Origin: Rhipicephalus microplus
Taxonomy: Eukaryota; Arthropoda; Arachnida; Ixodida; Ixodidae
DNA: 64,000 nucleotides
Reading direction: 5' to 3'
Assembly (NCBI RefSeq): GCF_043290135.1
Contig: NC_134703.1
Coordinates: forward strand, 111,555,505-111,619,504
Shown here: positions 12,825 through 25,850 of the stretch, in pieces
How the letters are laid out: every line of letters starts with the position of its first letter
Position numbering within the stretch: position 1 is the stretch's first letter
The notes under the pieces: generated by a model
The model's input: the letters and a program-made list of their open reading frames with translations, nothing else
Database searches by the model: none
Told to the model about the DNA's origin: nothing
Program-made: the position numbers and the translations under genes

Positions 12825-12853
12825 CACGGCTGCTGCATTATGCAGCAGCCGTG
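12825..12853. repeat. Perfect 13-bp hairpin
   Basis: Arm CACGGCTGCTGCA (12825-12837), loop TTA, arm TGCAGCAGCCGTG (12841-12853). There is no T-run after it and no surrounding element is recognised. Confidence 0.85.
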
Positions 12854-13289
12854 ATCGAGGTGTACATAAATCCTTCCTTGCAAAGCTCAAAGTCCTCTTT
12901 AAGTCCGACCGGCCAGCATAGTTCAATAATGCCTAAGCTAGTGTTTTATAATTGACCAGAAAGTTGTCAAGCCGTCTACCCTCATGAAAAAAAGATGAGG
13001 ATAAAGAAATTCAGGGATCACCGTAATCCTTGAATTGGGTTTCTCGTAGTGGCCCTCGCTCGTAGGCGATCGAGTGTCGTGGCGTATACTACATGGATTA
13101 ACACTGTTTGTCGCGCGCTGCTCAAGCCGTTTTCGGAGCCCACATAGAGCCAGCTGTCACGACGATACCGAGCTGTATACATTAGTTTAATGAAGTAAAT
13201 AATTAGTTTATTTAATATGCAGGCATTTGACGCCCACAATAAGGGACGTTTTGATTCGATATCCGAGTCTAACCATAAGGATAAGATTT
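12854..13289. other. No gene recognised
   Basis: Spacer with no supported feature. Confidence 0.5.
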
Positions 13290-13575
13290 ATTACAATATA
13301 TCGAATACAATTATCAACATGTGTATGATATGTTTGTTTTCATGAAGAGTTTTCATGTATGATGTCTACCTGTAATGCTTTATTTGCAGTGACAATTATG
13401 TACATGCATGTTTAGATTTTTCTGGTTGCTCTATTGTTTGTATACTCGCATCGCATGCAAACATGTACACGCATGCCGAATGCGCATGGGAGTAGGAGCC
13501 TCTGTCAGGCAATACGGCCTTTAGCTCCTACTCCTCTTTCTGTATCAGAAAAAATAAAATAAACTTCAAACTTCA
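13290..13575 (+). mobile_element. LINE-like 3' end with stem-loop and tail repeat
   Basis: It ends AAAATAAAATAAACTTCAAACTTCAAAC, with an AATAAA signal and a short 'AAACTTC' tandem tail. Just before is a strong stem: GGAGTAGGAGC at 13489-13499 pairs perfectly with GCTCCTACTCC at 13524-13534. A 3' stem-loop followed by a simple tail is typical of CR1-like LINE 3' ends. No coding part remains, and the 5' boundary is a guess. Confidence 0.5.
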
Positions 13576-14494
13576 AACAACGATGGCACCATTCACTTTT
13601 GTATGCTTTCTATGACCTGATGCTCCTGCGGCGTGATATCGGATATAGCGATTGAACCCGGATACAGCGCACGCTGCGAATGTGTCTTCACACTGACCAC
13701 ACCGTGTTGTGAATAGTGGTGAATGCGACGACTTCGATGACGCGATTCAGCAGCCTACGCAGGCATTATCATCGCACGAGGTTGACTGGATGATACAGTT
13801 TGACCGGTACCGTGTTTTCGGGACTCACCTCCCACCCATCTGCGTAGATCACGTTGTTGCTCTTTAGAAAAATGCTTGCCAGCTATATACGTGCAGCAAT
13901 CAAAGCTGACAAACTATGTCTTTTCTAGAAGCAAGTATTACTTGTTTGCGCTACCTCTCTTGCATCTAAATTAAATGTTTTCGTCTTTCTCTCTCTCTCT
14001 TTTTTCGTCAGCACGCACGATGGGATTTCCTTGGCACTTGGACATCGTCATAAGTAGACTGCACTATATGTATGCAACGTAAATGTTAACTTGAGTCACA
14101 ACCATCGGTTTATGTTTTTACAAGATGACGAAAAATTGGGGCACCCTAAAGTTTTGCCTTTACGAGTTGAACGCGACAGCGATATTCGGCTCCGCGTACT
14201 TGAAGCATTTAGTGATTGAGATCTTCTCGAACTTGCAGTGAACCCACTGTGTGGCCTTAATGGAACAGGTGCAGTAGCGTGTATGCCTTTCGTAAAGGAT
14301 TAGCGGTTTTAAACCATGAATACATTATGATAATCACATGCGCTGACGCCTAATGGCAATGGGCGCTTGTATGACGAATTATTACTGCAATATTTCTTGT
14401 TGTATTGTGAACCATGTGTACAGTATGCATGTGTTTGTAAAGCAGGTGTTACTTTCGCTGCATTTCCTAACAGAAAAAATATTTTCATTGCATC
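13576..14494. other. No gene recognised
   Basis: A segment near 14150-14210 ('gagttgaacgcgacagcgatattcg') resembles sequence that recurs in tick repeats, but I could not delimit an element. Confidence 0.4.
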
Positions 14495-14720
14495 TACAAG
14501 CAGAGGTGGGGCCTTATGGTAGAACATCCGCTTCCTACCCGAGTTCGATTCCCACTCTGACTCAGGATTTTTATAATTTATTTTATTTGCATCGTTCTCA
14601 TTTTTATGGTCACGCATAAGATGGGGTTTTTTTCGCTCACAACCAACAACGCTGATACTGATTGAGACGCCAGAATTTCTGTGAAACGAGCTTTTTAACG
14701 GGATCACGTTAATAGTTGAG
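14495..14720 (+). mobile_element. tRNA-headed SINE-like element, second family
   Basis: The head at about 14508-14560 has 'ccttatggtagaacatccgc' and a consensus B-box GTTCGATTC. It is followed by an AT-rich stretch, 'ggtcacgcataagatgggg', 'cgctcacaaccaac', and an end at 'gaaacgagctttttaacgggatcacgttaa'. This order differs from the Ruka-like family. It does not fold as an intact tRNA, so no tRNA gene is called. Confidence 0.55.
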
Positions 14721-16179
14721 AAACCGGAAGAAGGCACTCTACATGATATGCTTGGAAGACAAGTAAGAATGTGCCTAAGCTTAATATTCTAATTCCGCGT
14801 TAGGTGAACTGTGCTTGTCCTGGGGAGCCGCTACGGCTGCTCTGGTTGGCTTAAAATGTCACCATTACGGAATTTGACAATATGGCGGATTGCGATAGTG
14901 TCCAGAATAGAACCATAGGTTATCCTTCCGCTTATAAAATCGCGAAATCGAGAAAGAGCGAAGGTCACCTTAACACATGAGCGCACAAAGAAAGCTGTCT
15001 ATGCATAGACCTATTCCACGACTGCAAACCGCGTAGGTGCCGTCGACATACTGATTTCCTGAGCCAACAGCTCTGGGACTCTCGGAGACAGTGCGGAAAA
15101 GTCATGAATGCTTCGCTGTCGAAGCTTTCGTATACAGACCTAAATTGTATTGTCAGTTTGGAACTAACAGACCACGGAATGCACAATGAAGTGCTTAAAA
15201 ATTCGAAGCAGGCAATTCTTGCTTCAGACAATGCCATTATTTTTTTTTTGTTCCACCACGTTCGGTCACTCTCTTCGCCTACCGTCTTCATATACTTCGC
15301 AGACGGACTGGCAGCGCATCTAGACGGGTAGCAGAAACATCGTACGCGGAAGATATCTCCGCTTAGCCGTTCGTTGTGTTCCTGTGTGTGTGGACAATGC
15401 GAAAAGGACGTAACAGCCTGCTGCGTGCTGCGTCATTTCCGTGTCGACCGCATATTGCAAACACTGCATTGCAGTAAAGAATGCGCGACAACGCGCAACG
15501 CAACGTCACAAAACAAAGTAGGAGGCACCCACAATAGAGGTTGGTGCAAAATGAACGTGAAGCAATGTGTTTCACACTAAACACGATGTCGTGCCAGCAT
15601 CGGGCGAGATCTAAAAGTATGTCGTATTAGTTTGTTTGTTTGTTTGTTTGTTTTTTAGCAGGTAGAGATTGTAATGCTGTGCTGTACATGGTGGCATGCC
15701 TAACTCTAACTCCACAAAGTTTAAACAAAACTTGAACTATATATTATTGATGAACAATGCAACGAAGCAAGATATATCAACAAGCAAGTAAATAACTAGA
15801 AAACTTGAGCTCATTGTAGAAGGCTCACTGCGGAATATTCTCCACAACGTTAGCGTCAATCCTAATCACAGAGCTTGAGAAATCGTCTTTGCGAGCTCTT
15901 ACTTGCCATTCTGGCTATAATATAGAAGAAATGATGGTGATCGAAACAATGGCTAGAGAAGCAAGTGGGAATCAACGTCCAAAACAGGACGCTCACATCA
16001 TTCATAATCCTTGAAAGTCGCGAACAAGCAAAACTACGGCTGATTCTAGGAGACGCAGATACGCGCAGTGCTAAAGACATTATCAGACAAGCAGTAATCA
16101 GCAGCATAAGTGCGAGAACAAATGACTCGAATCTGCCGTCTCTTGGTCAATGATATAGAGTTAATTCACTGTTTGTGAG
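14721..16179. other. No gene recognised; short (GTTT)n
   Basis: It contains a (GTTT)n tract at 15630-15656. Other open frames lack motifs. Confidence 0.5.
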
Positions 16180-16880
16180 GATGAATGGTCGGGTGTACAG
16201 AGCTTCACATTCACGGAGGACATGCATGCATGTCTTTTGAGCGTTGTGTTTGTCGTTATGTCCTTCAGCTTCGGGTCCGACCATCGTCTCGGTTCTGGCT
16301 AACCACGCTTTCGCCTTCGAGCAGCATTGTAAATGCGGACCTGCCCTTCCGGACAGCTGCCCGTGGGTTCTTGTCTTTCTCGCTATTTCATTTCTTAACA
16401 CATACTCCATCCAGATGCACCTGCCTCACCCCTTCGTCTCACAGCAGCGGGTATTTGCAAACCAGCAACATTACGACGGGAGCGTGCCCCTGCGCTTCCC
16501 TTCTCGTTGCTTTGACGTCACGTCTGGCCCGAAATAAAGCACCGTCGGGCGGTTGCCGGCTGATGACATCTGGCGATGATTAACGAAACGGCCTGCCCAT
16601 TCCGGCGTGCCGCTTCGCTTCTGTGTGTGGACATGACGGCCGTAATGACGGCTATTGCTGACGAGGTTGCGACGGTGGCCTGCAGCTCGCAGTCGGGCCA
16701 ACACAAGTAACACGGGGCGTGGGAGAGTGTCTGGCGAAAGCTCCCGGCAACGCAAACAGTGGCCGAGCACGCACGGCTGCCCCGCCCGGGCGGCGATCGA
16801 AGATTAGTGAGGTCACCGGAACAATGCCCTTTCACTTACGGCATTTTGCGTCACCCCCGGTAGCCCCGCTCACACAGGCA
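16180..16880. other. GC/CpG-rich stretch, no gene assigned
   Basis: Composition shifts clearly toward G+C, with many CpGs at about 16500-16870. Frames of about 100-130 codons overlap on both strands, which GC richness alone can produce. None carries a domain I recognise. It could be an exon-bearing or promoter region, or an unidentified repeat. Confidence 0.35.
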
Positions 16881-18944
16881 CTACCGTAATTCAATTATGA
16901 CCGTTTTTTTTTGTAGCACTGTAGTCGCATCTCACTTGTCTACTACTGAGGAATGGGTTTCGTTACAGGAGATTTTATTAATAGCAGACTCGTAAAGGTA
17001 TGGGCACTATGCCATTCATATCGTTTCCTTGTTGTTGTTTTTTCTTGCTCCGCAGCCGATAAGCGAGGCCACGCAGAGTAGACAATGATTTTTCATTGCA
17101 TGGCCTTATGCCTCGGGTCAAAAAGGCTATAACCACGTCCTGGCTATCTTCTGATTAGAGCCACGTATTCGCTAAACGCTAAATTAATCAACCCTTAATT
17201 CATAACTGTTGCTCCCTCGAGAATGCAACCATGGAGCCTCATCACCATCGTTACGAAAAAGCACGAACTTGCGAGCGTTCTTTTTTCTACACTCTGTTAT
17301 TTTAAAAGGTCGTCGGTATTATAGCGCACGGGAGTGTATACGTTCTCTACAAATGTGTGTACATCCACTGCAAATAGATCAAATCACTCATTTCATGCGT
17401 TTCAGCTTTTTACACAGGTCAGCGTACGGGCTGCCCGCGGCATTACCAAGCTCGCGACGTCAGTTGTTGAGGATATAGATGAGCGTCGAGTTAGTCCCTC
17501 ACTATTCACGTGCAACAACTCCACCGCTCACAGGTGCCACTGTCTACTTGTGCTACATGACTTAACTGAATTCGAGGCAAATTCCAGAGATATGCTCCCG
17601 CTTACTAGACTACAGGCAGTGTCTCACAGTGATTAATTGGAACACGTGAATATAAATAATTCAGTGCACTATAAGACACGGACCCTAAGAAAACGTAGCA
17701 AGTAAAAGCTTTACTATGACAGCAGAAACCCGACCAAAGCACGTCTACCCATCGCACATGTACACCATTCCCGAGTGCTAACACAGGCCGATATCGCATA
17801 GTGCATATTTTACCTAGCCTCCTTCCTTAAGCAGTGGCACTACTCTGGCGGAAGTTCTCTTTGAACACCGAGGTCATGCCATGTGTGTACTCGCTGAAGC
17901 ATTTCATATTCAGATAAGGGATGCGAGTGTATTAGTCACCCGCCTTTGAACTTTTCCGGAGAATAAGAATTACTCGTTAAGGAAAGAGGCTAGGTAAAAA
18001 ATGCTGTACGCTATAGCAGCCTGTTCGAGCACTCAAGACCATGGCGCACGAGGGGCCAGTACACATGTCCAATTCGGGTGTGTCTTTCTGTTATGAGTGA
18101 TTCTTTCTGTTATGATAAAGCTTTGAGATTAGAGTAAGCGCTTGTGCTGTTCCCTTTCATAGTAGTTCTGGCTTGAATTCGTATGAAGCAAATGCACCAA
18201 CTAACTCACCTTTCCGTCTTGCTTCAACACGCACATGTAACACAATGCCACGTGCTTATTTAGTCGTCCATCTATTTATTCCCAGGTAGAGGTCATGCGA
18301 AGGGCCAGTCAGCCCTGTTCATGCATAAATTTTCGACTGTCATAGTCACACCGGCTTAGTATTAAAAATAGGATCATCCTACTCGGCGCATGTTACTTCA
18401 AACGCCCAGTGAACTGTATACCCAGTGCGTCAGCGTTCGTTTTCTAATTATAAACACAAATTTTGGCACATCTCGAAGGATCTATCGTACATGAAAAAAT
18501 GCATTAACTGATGTGAAAACGTCAAACGCCAAAATAAAATGAAGAAGGTAGCAGGTGGACAATCGTAATCGTCACCCAGAAAATCACGGCACCTAGCTAC
18601 CCTCAGGTCATTAAGAAAAAGCAACGGTAGTTGAGCATAGATAATGGGATTTTGAGGAACGACATGACAGGCCACAGAGAATAATTTAAAGCAGTGAAAA
18701 ATATCATGATGCACCAGTACATAGGAACATAACAGGTTAGCAGAAGGTCACTTCGCAACCACCTGCTTAAGGTACATTTGTGAAAAGCAAAATGAAAACA
18801 TTCATTGCGCCACAATTCGTCTACCTATGTTGAATCAACAACGTTAGAATTGGGATGTATCGAGGGGCTCGTTCCTTGTTAGATCAAAAAAATAACTCGC
18901 CACTGGTGTGGACTGGATGCGCAGCATTGAATCTCGAAAACTGC
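16881..18944. other. No gene recognised
   Basis: AT-rich; no supported feature. Confidence 0.5.
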
Positions 18945-19085
18945 GAGCTTGGAAATGCTGTAGAGGCCTGGATAGTGTGTGACTACAGTGTACTTTAAAG
19001 AACCCCAAGTAACCGAAAATACCCGAAGTCCTCGACTTCAGTGCGTCGCATAGCCTGAGCCACTTTGGGACATTAAACACCATAG
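18945..19085 (+). mobile_element. Ruka-like SINE body, 5'-truncated and diverged
   Basis: Plus-orientation body: 'ggaaatgctgtagaggcc', 'gtactttaaagaaccccaagtaacc', 'ccactttgggacattaaacacc'. The tRNA head is absent. Confidence 0.6.
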
Positions 19086-19104
19086 ACTAACCACAAAAGT
19101 TTGC

Positions 19105-19810
19105 CTAGTACTTTTTCTGGCTATTTCTTATTGATTTTCTCTTATGTCATAATGATGACCATTTATTTGAAAACTACAAATTATGCTATCTATACTTTCT
19201 TTACCACTGGGGCATTAAAACTCGTAAACCAACCGCCCAAGCTTGGCCGTACTTCTTTCTGGTCTCTTTCATTCATTTCATTTCATGCCACAATTACAAC
19301 AGTTCATTTGAAAACTAGGGGGAAGTGATTCTTAAAATTGTAAAAGAAAATAAAAGTGAATCCCGCAACTGTCTGGAGCTAACTGCGACACCTCAGCAGT
19401 GTTTCACAGGGGCAGGGGAATGAGGGTGGGAAGTAATAGACTAGAGGGGAGAGAGAAAATAGGAAGGAGAGAGTGAGCGAAGAGACCGAAAAGGAAGGGG
19501 GGAGGCACAGATTGTCTACCAAAATCACGTGGAGTGAATTCTCTAAATTTTCTAAATTTGCTCACACAGCCCACTTCCGTCAACAAAGTCCAGCAGTGCT
19601 GAAAGGGCACGCTTGATGGGGGCGCGGCCACTGTTCGGAAACAAGAGGTGCTGAGTTTTCCGACAAATTATGTTGTCTATACCTCCCTCACATTCACGGT
19701 GTTGAACCACATGAACCAACCACCCAAAGTGGCGAATGTTCTTTCTGGCCACTTTTATTGGTTTCCTTCCAAGTCATAAATAAAACACTTCAATTGAAAA
19801 CCACCAAAAA
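19105..19810. repeat. Three diverged direct repeat units
   Basis: Units beginning near 19111, 19251 and 19737 share 'cttctttctggcc/tct', a T-rich middle and 'ttcatttgaaaac(t/c)a'. The linkers near 19220 and 19700 share 'aaaccaaccgcccaagcttggcc' / 'aaccaaccacccaaagtggc'. A purine-rich unrelated block (about 19330-19660) separates units two and three and may be an insertion. Confidence 0.5.
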
Positions 19811-22800
19811 TGCTGTTGTGCTTCTCTTGGCATCTTAATTTTCTTGGTTTCGAACTTGTGTTAAATCAGGCATTGTATATCGCTGCAGCATGGTCAATAC
19901 CAGATTTTCACGAAAATATTTAACCTCCCTGCCTTTCCTTGCATCTTTATCTCTCTCTCTCTCTCACGAAAAGTAACACCCTAAGTGCCAAAGCACAACG
20001 CGACCATGTTAAATGTTAGTCCTCTATAGTTTAATTCAAGAAAAAAAAACTAAAGTGCTATTCTCACTTTTACGCCGGAAAGAGTACCTAGGTTTTGAAG
20101 TGTCACCTACACACACATGAGGTCATTGATATACAGCCGAAACTTATTAAGGGTTTGCTTTTCTTTCTTTTTCGTCAACTGCATTTATGTTCCTTTCCTT
20201 TTCTTGTTTTGCTCAGCTAATAAAAAGTGTGGTTAAGGATAAAAAGTGTGGTCGTATAAAATCGGAGTGCAAACATACTAAATTTAATCCATGCCCCCAT
20301 TCAGAGTGCATATAATGTAGTAATAAAGCCACCATGAATACATACATTTTAAGCTTGCTTTCGAGAATCTCCGCATTGAAATTGTTAATGCTGTAATCCC
20401 CATGCTTTGGTTTATGAGCCTCAAAGGGAAAATGAGAATGCGCTCCTAGACAAAAACCACACCAGGCGATAAATATCTGAATGGGATATGCATATGTTTC
20501 TGTGAAGCACTATAGTCGTTACAATATTTAATTTGGTTTAGTGACGGGTGCCCGAATAAAACAGGTGTGCACACTGACTAAAAAACGAGTTACTGCAATT
20601 TCCTTCCACCACCCATGCTCTGAATAAACCATCGTCAAGGGAAACTGCGCCCTAAATGGATCCCTCACGTTTACATAGTTCACTGTTTGTTTCTTTATGC
20701 GCTTTTATTTATTTTATTACTATTCTTGGTTTTGAAAGTGGGTGCAGTATTCAGTGTCACGTGAGGGTTTCTTTTTTTTTCTTTCTTTGGCTAGAAAGAA
20801 CATATGACCCGGCTGGGCAACACGCGTAATACCCTACATAAGGTGTTACAAAAGAAGAAAAAAGGTCCTAACGTACAGTAGTTTCTTACCGGACTGACTT
20901 ACATAGCCCCAAACAACGGCAAGACACCGCAACCAAGAAAAATGTCGAATTGCTTCCTGGAAGTCTGGTTGTTGCAGCAAATACGGTGTTTGGGAGAATG
21001 CTACCATAATATGCGCTCGAAGCTAAGGGGAGATGAGACGGGTCATAAAAAGTGGGCGCGTTTCTTAAACAAAGGTGTATATCGGTGCCAGTACACCCTC
21101 CACACACCGGCGCTCATAAAGAAACTCTCGCGTGGGAAAAGAGCATCACCGAAGCTGCCCGTTTATAAGGCCACACGCGAAGCCGACACGGCCTGCAGCC
21201 CCTGTTTCGTGCGTTACCGTGCAGTGACGTAGAAGCCTAGATACAACTTCTCGGTAATTTCGTACAGATAGGTGACTTTACATTCATTTTGAAGGTGGAC
21301 TTAATGCCTCTTTTAAAGTCCGCAAAAAGTGCTAAAAGACATTTTGCTGCCAGTTTTGTGGTGGTTTAGGTTGATCTTTCACTGCAATTTCTGGCTGCCA
21401 ACATTAGTATTTAATGATTACGTTGCCTCATTATTTCTTTATTTTTCCATGCAGCGGGCGTTCTCCAATCACCAACTGTGATTACTTTTAATGCCAACAA
21501 CCAATGCGTTGGAGAAGCTGTGCTTAGTTTTGATGGTTCTATATTTCCTCTTTTACACACAAGTATAGTCTACGCAGAAAAAATGTTCATACAGAAGCTT
21601 GTTTTTCTGTACGATCCTCGTACTTGACTCTTGTCGTGGCCCTGCCGAAGGCACTTCCCCTCGTCAAAGAGTTGGCTTCAGACTCATTTTCTCAATAGAA
21701 CACTGCCGACTATTTGGGAGTCCGTATTTTTTTTAAGTTTAGGCATTTTGGCCTTATACTTTGAGATGACTAACGCACACGCCTGATGAATGTATATGAA
21801 ATCTGTACACTGGCCATAAATGAAAAAAAAAGAACGGAAAGAGAGTAAATGTTGCTTCTGAGACGCCATAGCATAGCATCTGTAAGATAACCATAAATCT
21901 TGTAGACTTGTTTCATACTACTGAAACAGCGTTTACACAATGTCTATGATTGGCGATAAGCATTCTCACGACTTATTACTGTAAGCCTATAGTTTCTTTC
22001 GTGAGGTGTTTCTAGATTAAGCGTATGACTAAGACTAGGGTGATGAGTTCTCATTAAGGCAGAGCATTTAGTCTATAACAATTTCTTGGTCCCTGTTCAG
22101 ACTATTTTGCTTAACAGAAATGAACTTCGTGCTTGAAAGTGTGTAGAAATCTGACTTTAGCGTACATAGCACTGCACCGAATTATAAAATGGTGTAAAAG
22201 TCTGTGCCGCACCTTTTTTTACCTTGCGAAGCGCAAGCCAGTGTGTTTGTCTAAAGGAGCCCGTTTGTTTCTTGCACACGTTCCACATTATCCTTCATTC
22301 TAGTTTTTTTTGCTCATTTAAAAAGAAGGGTGATGCGAATTTACCAGAAGCATGACTGCTGGCCGCGAGCCTCTAGAACAGACTCACCAGTGGCCATTTG
22401 GGCAAGTACCGAGAGAGAATAAAAAGTGTAATGCCTGCTGCTGGCCTCAGAATGAGCTTTATTTTACACTTGTTGACTGCAATCTTCAAACTTAGCCGAG
22501 ACATATTTGGCAGCTTGCGGTAACAGGTACAGAAGCAGACAGTTGGGCGTGACCGTGCGAATTGCAATGGCCAAAACTTAGTTTTGAAGCTTTTGGAAAG
22601 TTTGGGAATGGTTTGCCGTATAGTCAACCGCCGTTCGCTGCAGTTCTCCCGATTCTCAAAAGATTCAGACCTGCCTCTTTAATAATGCAGTACTAGCCGA
22701 TAATTCACCGCCCATTGTTAGAACGCAGAGCTATTGTTCTTAAATATATTTGGAAGACAACCTCGCGTATACACGAAGCAGTTGAACACGGCGGGCTTCT

Positions 22801-23984
22801 GAGTAACGATAGTTCAGCAAGGAGCTTTTACGAGTTTCGGAAATTCTCGTTAGGTGTTCATGTGCATCAATAACTGAAGCATCAGTTCGTAAACTAAACT
22901 ACTTTAAGGTGACGCACATGTCTTGTTCCGAAACAAAAACTTTGAAATAATGGATGGGCAAATCATCTGGACCAATGCAAAAGCGGCTTTCACTATAGGA
23001 AAATACATATTTAGGAAGTAGAAAGAATAAAAGGCCGTCAGAACACTTAGTGGGTTTCTGTGCAATTGTAAAGCGGCTCTATAAGCAACTGTTAATACTT
23101 CGAGTTCAGAAAAATCATGGAATCATCATTAAAATATTCGTTTTCAGAAAAACGCAGATAAGGCTCACTTGATCTTTTTTTCTTCTTTTAATTGCTCAAA
23201 GCTATTTAGTAGTTGAGAAACGAATGACTTGCAACCATGGGTCGACGTACTTTATATGCGCCTGTTTAGCGCTAGCTTACAGAATGACACTCATAAACAC
23301 CAATCGCGTAACTCGATCGTAGAAGTCAAGTGCGCCTGCAAGCACCATGACTGAAAAACAAAGAAAAAAATACGTTATATCACGAGCTTCTAACTCGGCA
23401 TATATTTGACGTCATCACGACGTCGTCTCTGGAAAGTGCTTTACGAGGTCCCAAAATAAAATTCCTGGAAGGCACAGTTTTAATAGAGTCAGTGAAGTTA
23501 CGAAGTCTTAAAAAAACACAGCTTAAACAAACGTGCAACGTTTTTCATAAGCACTGACGCCGTTCTCCGGACCGAGCTCACCGCTGACAAAAACAAAGTT
23601 ACACGTCTGCACCCCCTACGTGATCTGAAATGACTCGCCACAAATTCTTGATGAGCAGCAACCGCGCTGAAAGTTCGAAGAACCTCGAAGTTCTGAAAAG
23701 CTCAAACTTCGTTACGTGTTACGCTCTGGTATAGTACATCTGATGCATTAAAATTCAATCGTGACAGAAATGCGTAGATACGCAATGATTGCTATGGCAG
23801 CCTGTTAGATCATCTCACAGAAGTAATACGAAAAAAAAAAGAAAAGCAACAGCTGTCGACCAGAGGCTACATATGTTTCATAGCCTTGCCTGCTGTTTCA
23901 CGCAATATACCACTATACAAGTGAAAAAATACCGCGTCTCACACTAAACCGTGCAAGGCTGACTAACCGCAGAGCTGGCGCACT
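19811..23984. other. No gene recognised
   Basis: About 4 kb of AT-rich DNA. A 14-bp direct repeat (ATAAAAAGTGTGGT) occurs twice at 20219-20255. The plus frame at 20942-21232 is moderately GC-rich but has no recognisable domain. Confidence 0.5.
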
Positions 23985-24325
23985 CTAAGACAAAAAGGTG
24001 TCATTCGACTCTCTTTTTATACCAGTGAGACTCACGTGTGTAGCACTCTCTTTAGAGAGGCACGCTGACTTTCTTTAGGGTAGTGCTGCATTGGCTCGCT
24101 TTTTAAAAGACGTGCATGCCATGACATCTCCGAAAAAATAGTCAGCGTGTCTCTCTAAAGGGAGTGTTAGACACGTTACCTTCACTTACAAAGGCACGCA
24201 GACTCTCTTTAAGATAGTAGTGCATTGACTCTCTTTGGAAAACCGTGCGTCCCATGATATCTCCTAAAGATAGTCAACGTGCTTCTCTAAAGGGAGTGCT
24301 ATGCGCGTTGTACTCTCACTAATAA
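23985..24325. mobile_element. Foldback/MITE-like repeat with one left arm and two right arms
   Basis: Arm 24041-24070 (TAGCACTCTCTTTAGAGAGG...) is matched in inverse at 24140-24169 (27 of 30) and again at 24272-24301 (27 of 30). Between the two right arms, a 130-bp unit ('gcattgRctcKcttt...catgacatctcc') is repeated directly. This is the pattern of a hairpin MITE with a tandemly duplicated half. No coding capacity. Confidence 0.7.
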
Positions 24326-25699
24326 AGCAGGAAAGTCGAAGTTCTAAAAGTGCGGGTACCTATGTCGTCTAGGCTTTGCTACGCTGTTACCGTATTACCT
24401 CTCTGTCTTCCAACAGTCTCGCCAACACACTGTTTCTCTAACAAAGTTTCTTTCTTTATCGTTAATTCCCTTTCTTCCTTTCTGTACTCGCTATCTCGCC
24501 CATCAGAGTTACTGCATGCCGTGCCAGAGAAATATGCGTACGTGCTCTGGGATAGAAGCAGAAGACGACGATGAAGAAGGAAATGTGTGCCGGTTGTTTT
24601 CTTCTTATCTGCAGCACACGACCAACCTCGAGCATAACATCTCTCCCGTAAAAACAGGCATCTAATTTGTCGCGCATGCTGTTGCATGATAAGAGTATGG
24701 GAAACGCAAAAAAAAATTAACATGCCTGACTGCTCTTGCCTACCACCAAGTGAATAAGACGAGAATAGATGAAAATTTTAAGACTACTGAGCCTCTGTAA
24801 TGTTGCACTTAGGTCTGTGTTGTTCACGTGACTTGAAAATATTGGGAGCATAATATGAGATGTCACCGGCTCAAAAATTTTTGATGCTTGTAAACGCTTA
24901 TTCCTGAATTCCACCTAGCAAGCACCTAATGGTAAACACGTTTGACAAAGCTATGTTTTGAAACAACGTAAGTCGCTTCAATGGAGAACGAAACTCTTTC
25001 AAAGTACAGACTGAAAAGATGCCCCACTGCGCCAACTTTGGCGACCCCTCCCCCCCCCCGGGTCATCGAAACGCAAGGTAACCGCACCAAAAGCCAATTG
25101 TTAGAATCTTGGCACATCCAAACGGCACGTGGCAATTTCAACCAATCAACTCGGACCCGTCCAAGCGTGTATCTAATCGGTATCCGGAACTAACAGAGAA
25201 AAGAACGCAGTAACAAAAATGATGGGCGATGGTGGAGAAGGAGACAACCACTAAGAAAACGTTATAGCTTCGGAGCCAGCCGGACATTCACCCCCTGTAG
25301 AAGAGTTGGAATTGGTTACTAAATGTGGGGCGAGTTTTTAGTATTAAAAACTAAAGACTAAATATTGCTGGAGAGTACGTTTACCCCATATCATACATAA
25401 CGCATCACTTCTCAGTGTTTATATTAGCTTTTAACAAACCGTAATAAGTTGACGTCATATTACTCTAAAAACGTCCCATAAAGAAGTACATGTTGGCAAA
25501 TCTACCTAACTTATAACAATTTCATAATTTCGCCATCTTCGTTGGAGGCAACGTGGCTGCACAGCCCTCAAATGCGACTACATCGATGCACTGACGACAG
25601 AGGGCTCATAGTTTGGTATGCTTTGCCTAATGTATATTAACTCTAAAGCCTTTATCTCATATTAGCATCCGTCAAACACTCCATCCGTGCCCTGGAACG
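24326..25699. other. No gene recognised
   Basis: The frame on the minus strand at 24379-24723 has no motif. A C10 run lies at about 25049. Nothing else was seen. Confidence 0.5.
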
Positions 25700-25850
25700 G
25701 TGCTAGATTGGGGCTTCTCCCGCTCACACTCTTTCAGCAATCACGTGATTGCACAGCGGCGCATGGCAACGGTGGTGCCACCACAAGCATGGCCTCTCCC
25801 CTTTGTACTCTGTCATCAATCACGTGATAGCCTGAGAGAGTGTAAGCAAT
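25700..25850. repeat. Inverted repeat with CACGTG palindromes
   Basis: Arm 25725-25751 is repeated in inverse at about 25817-25844, each with AATCACGTGAT at its inner end. GCAATCACGTGATTGC (25737-25752) is a perfect 16-bp palindrome. It is probably a small MITE. The CACGTG cores are also E-box-like, though a regulatory role is not shown. Confidence 0.6.
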
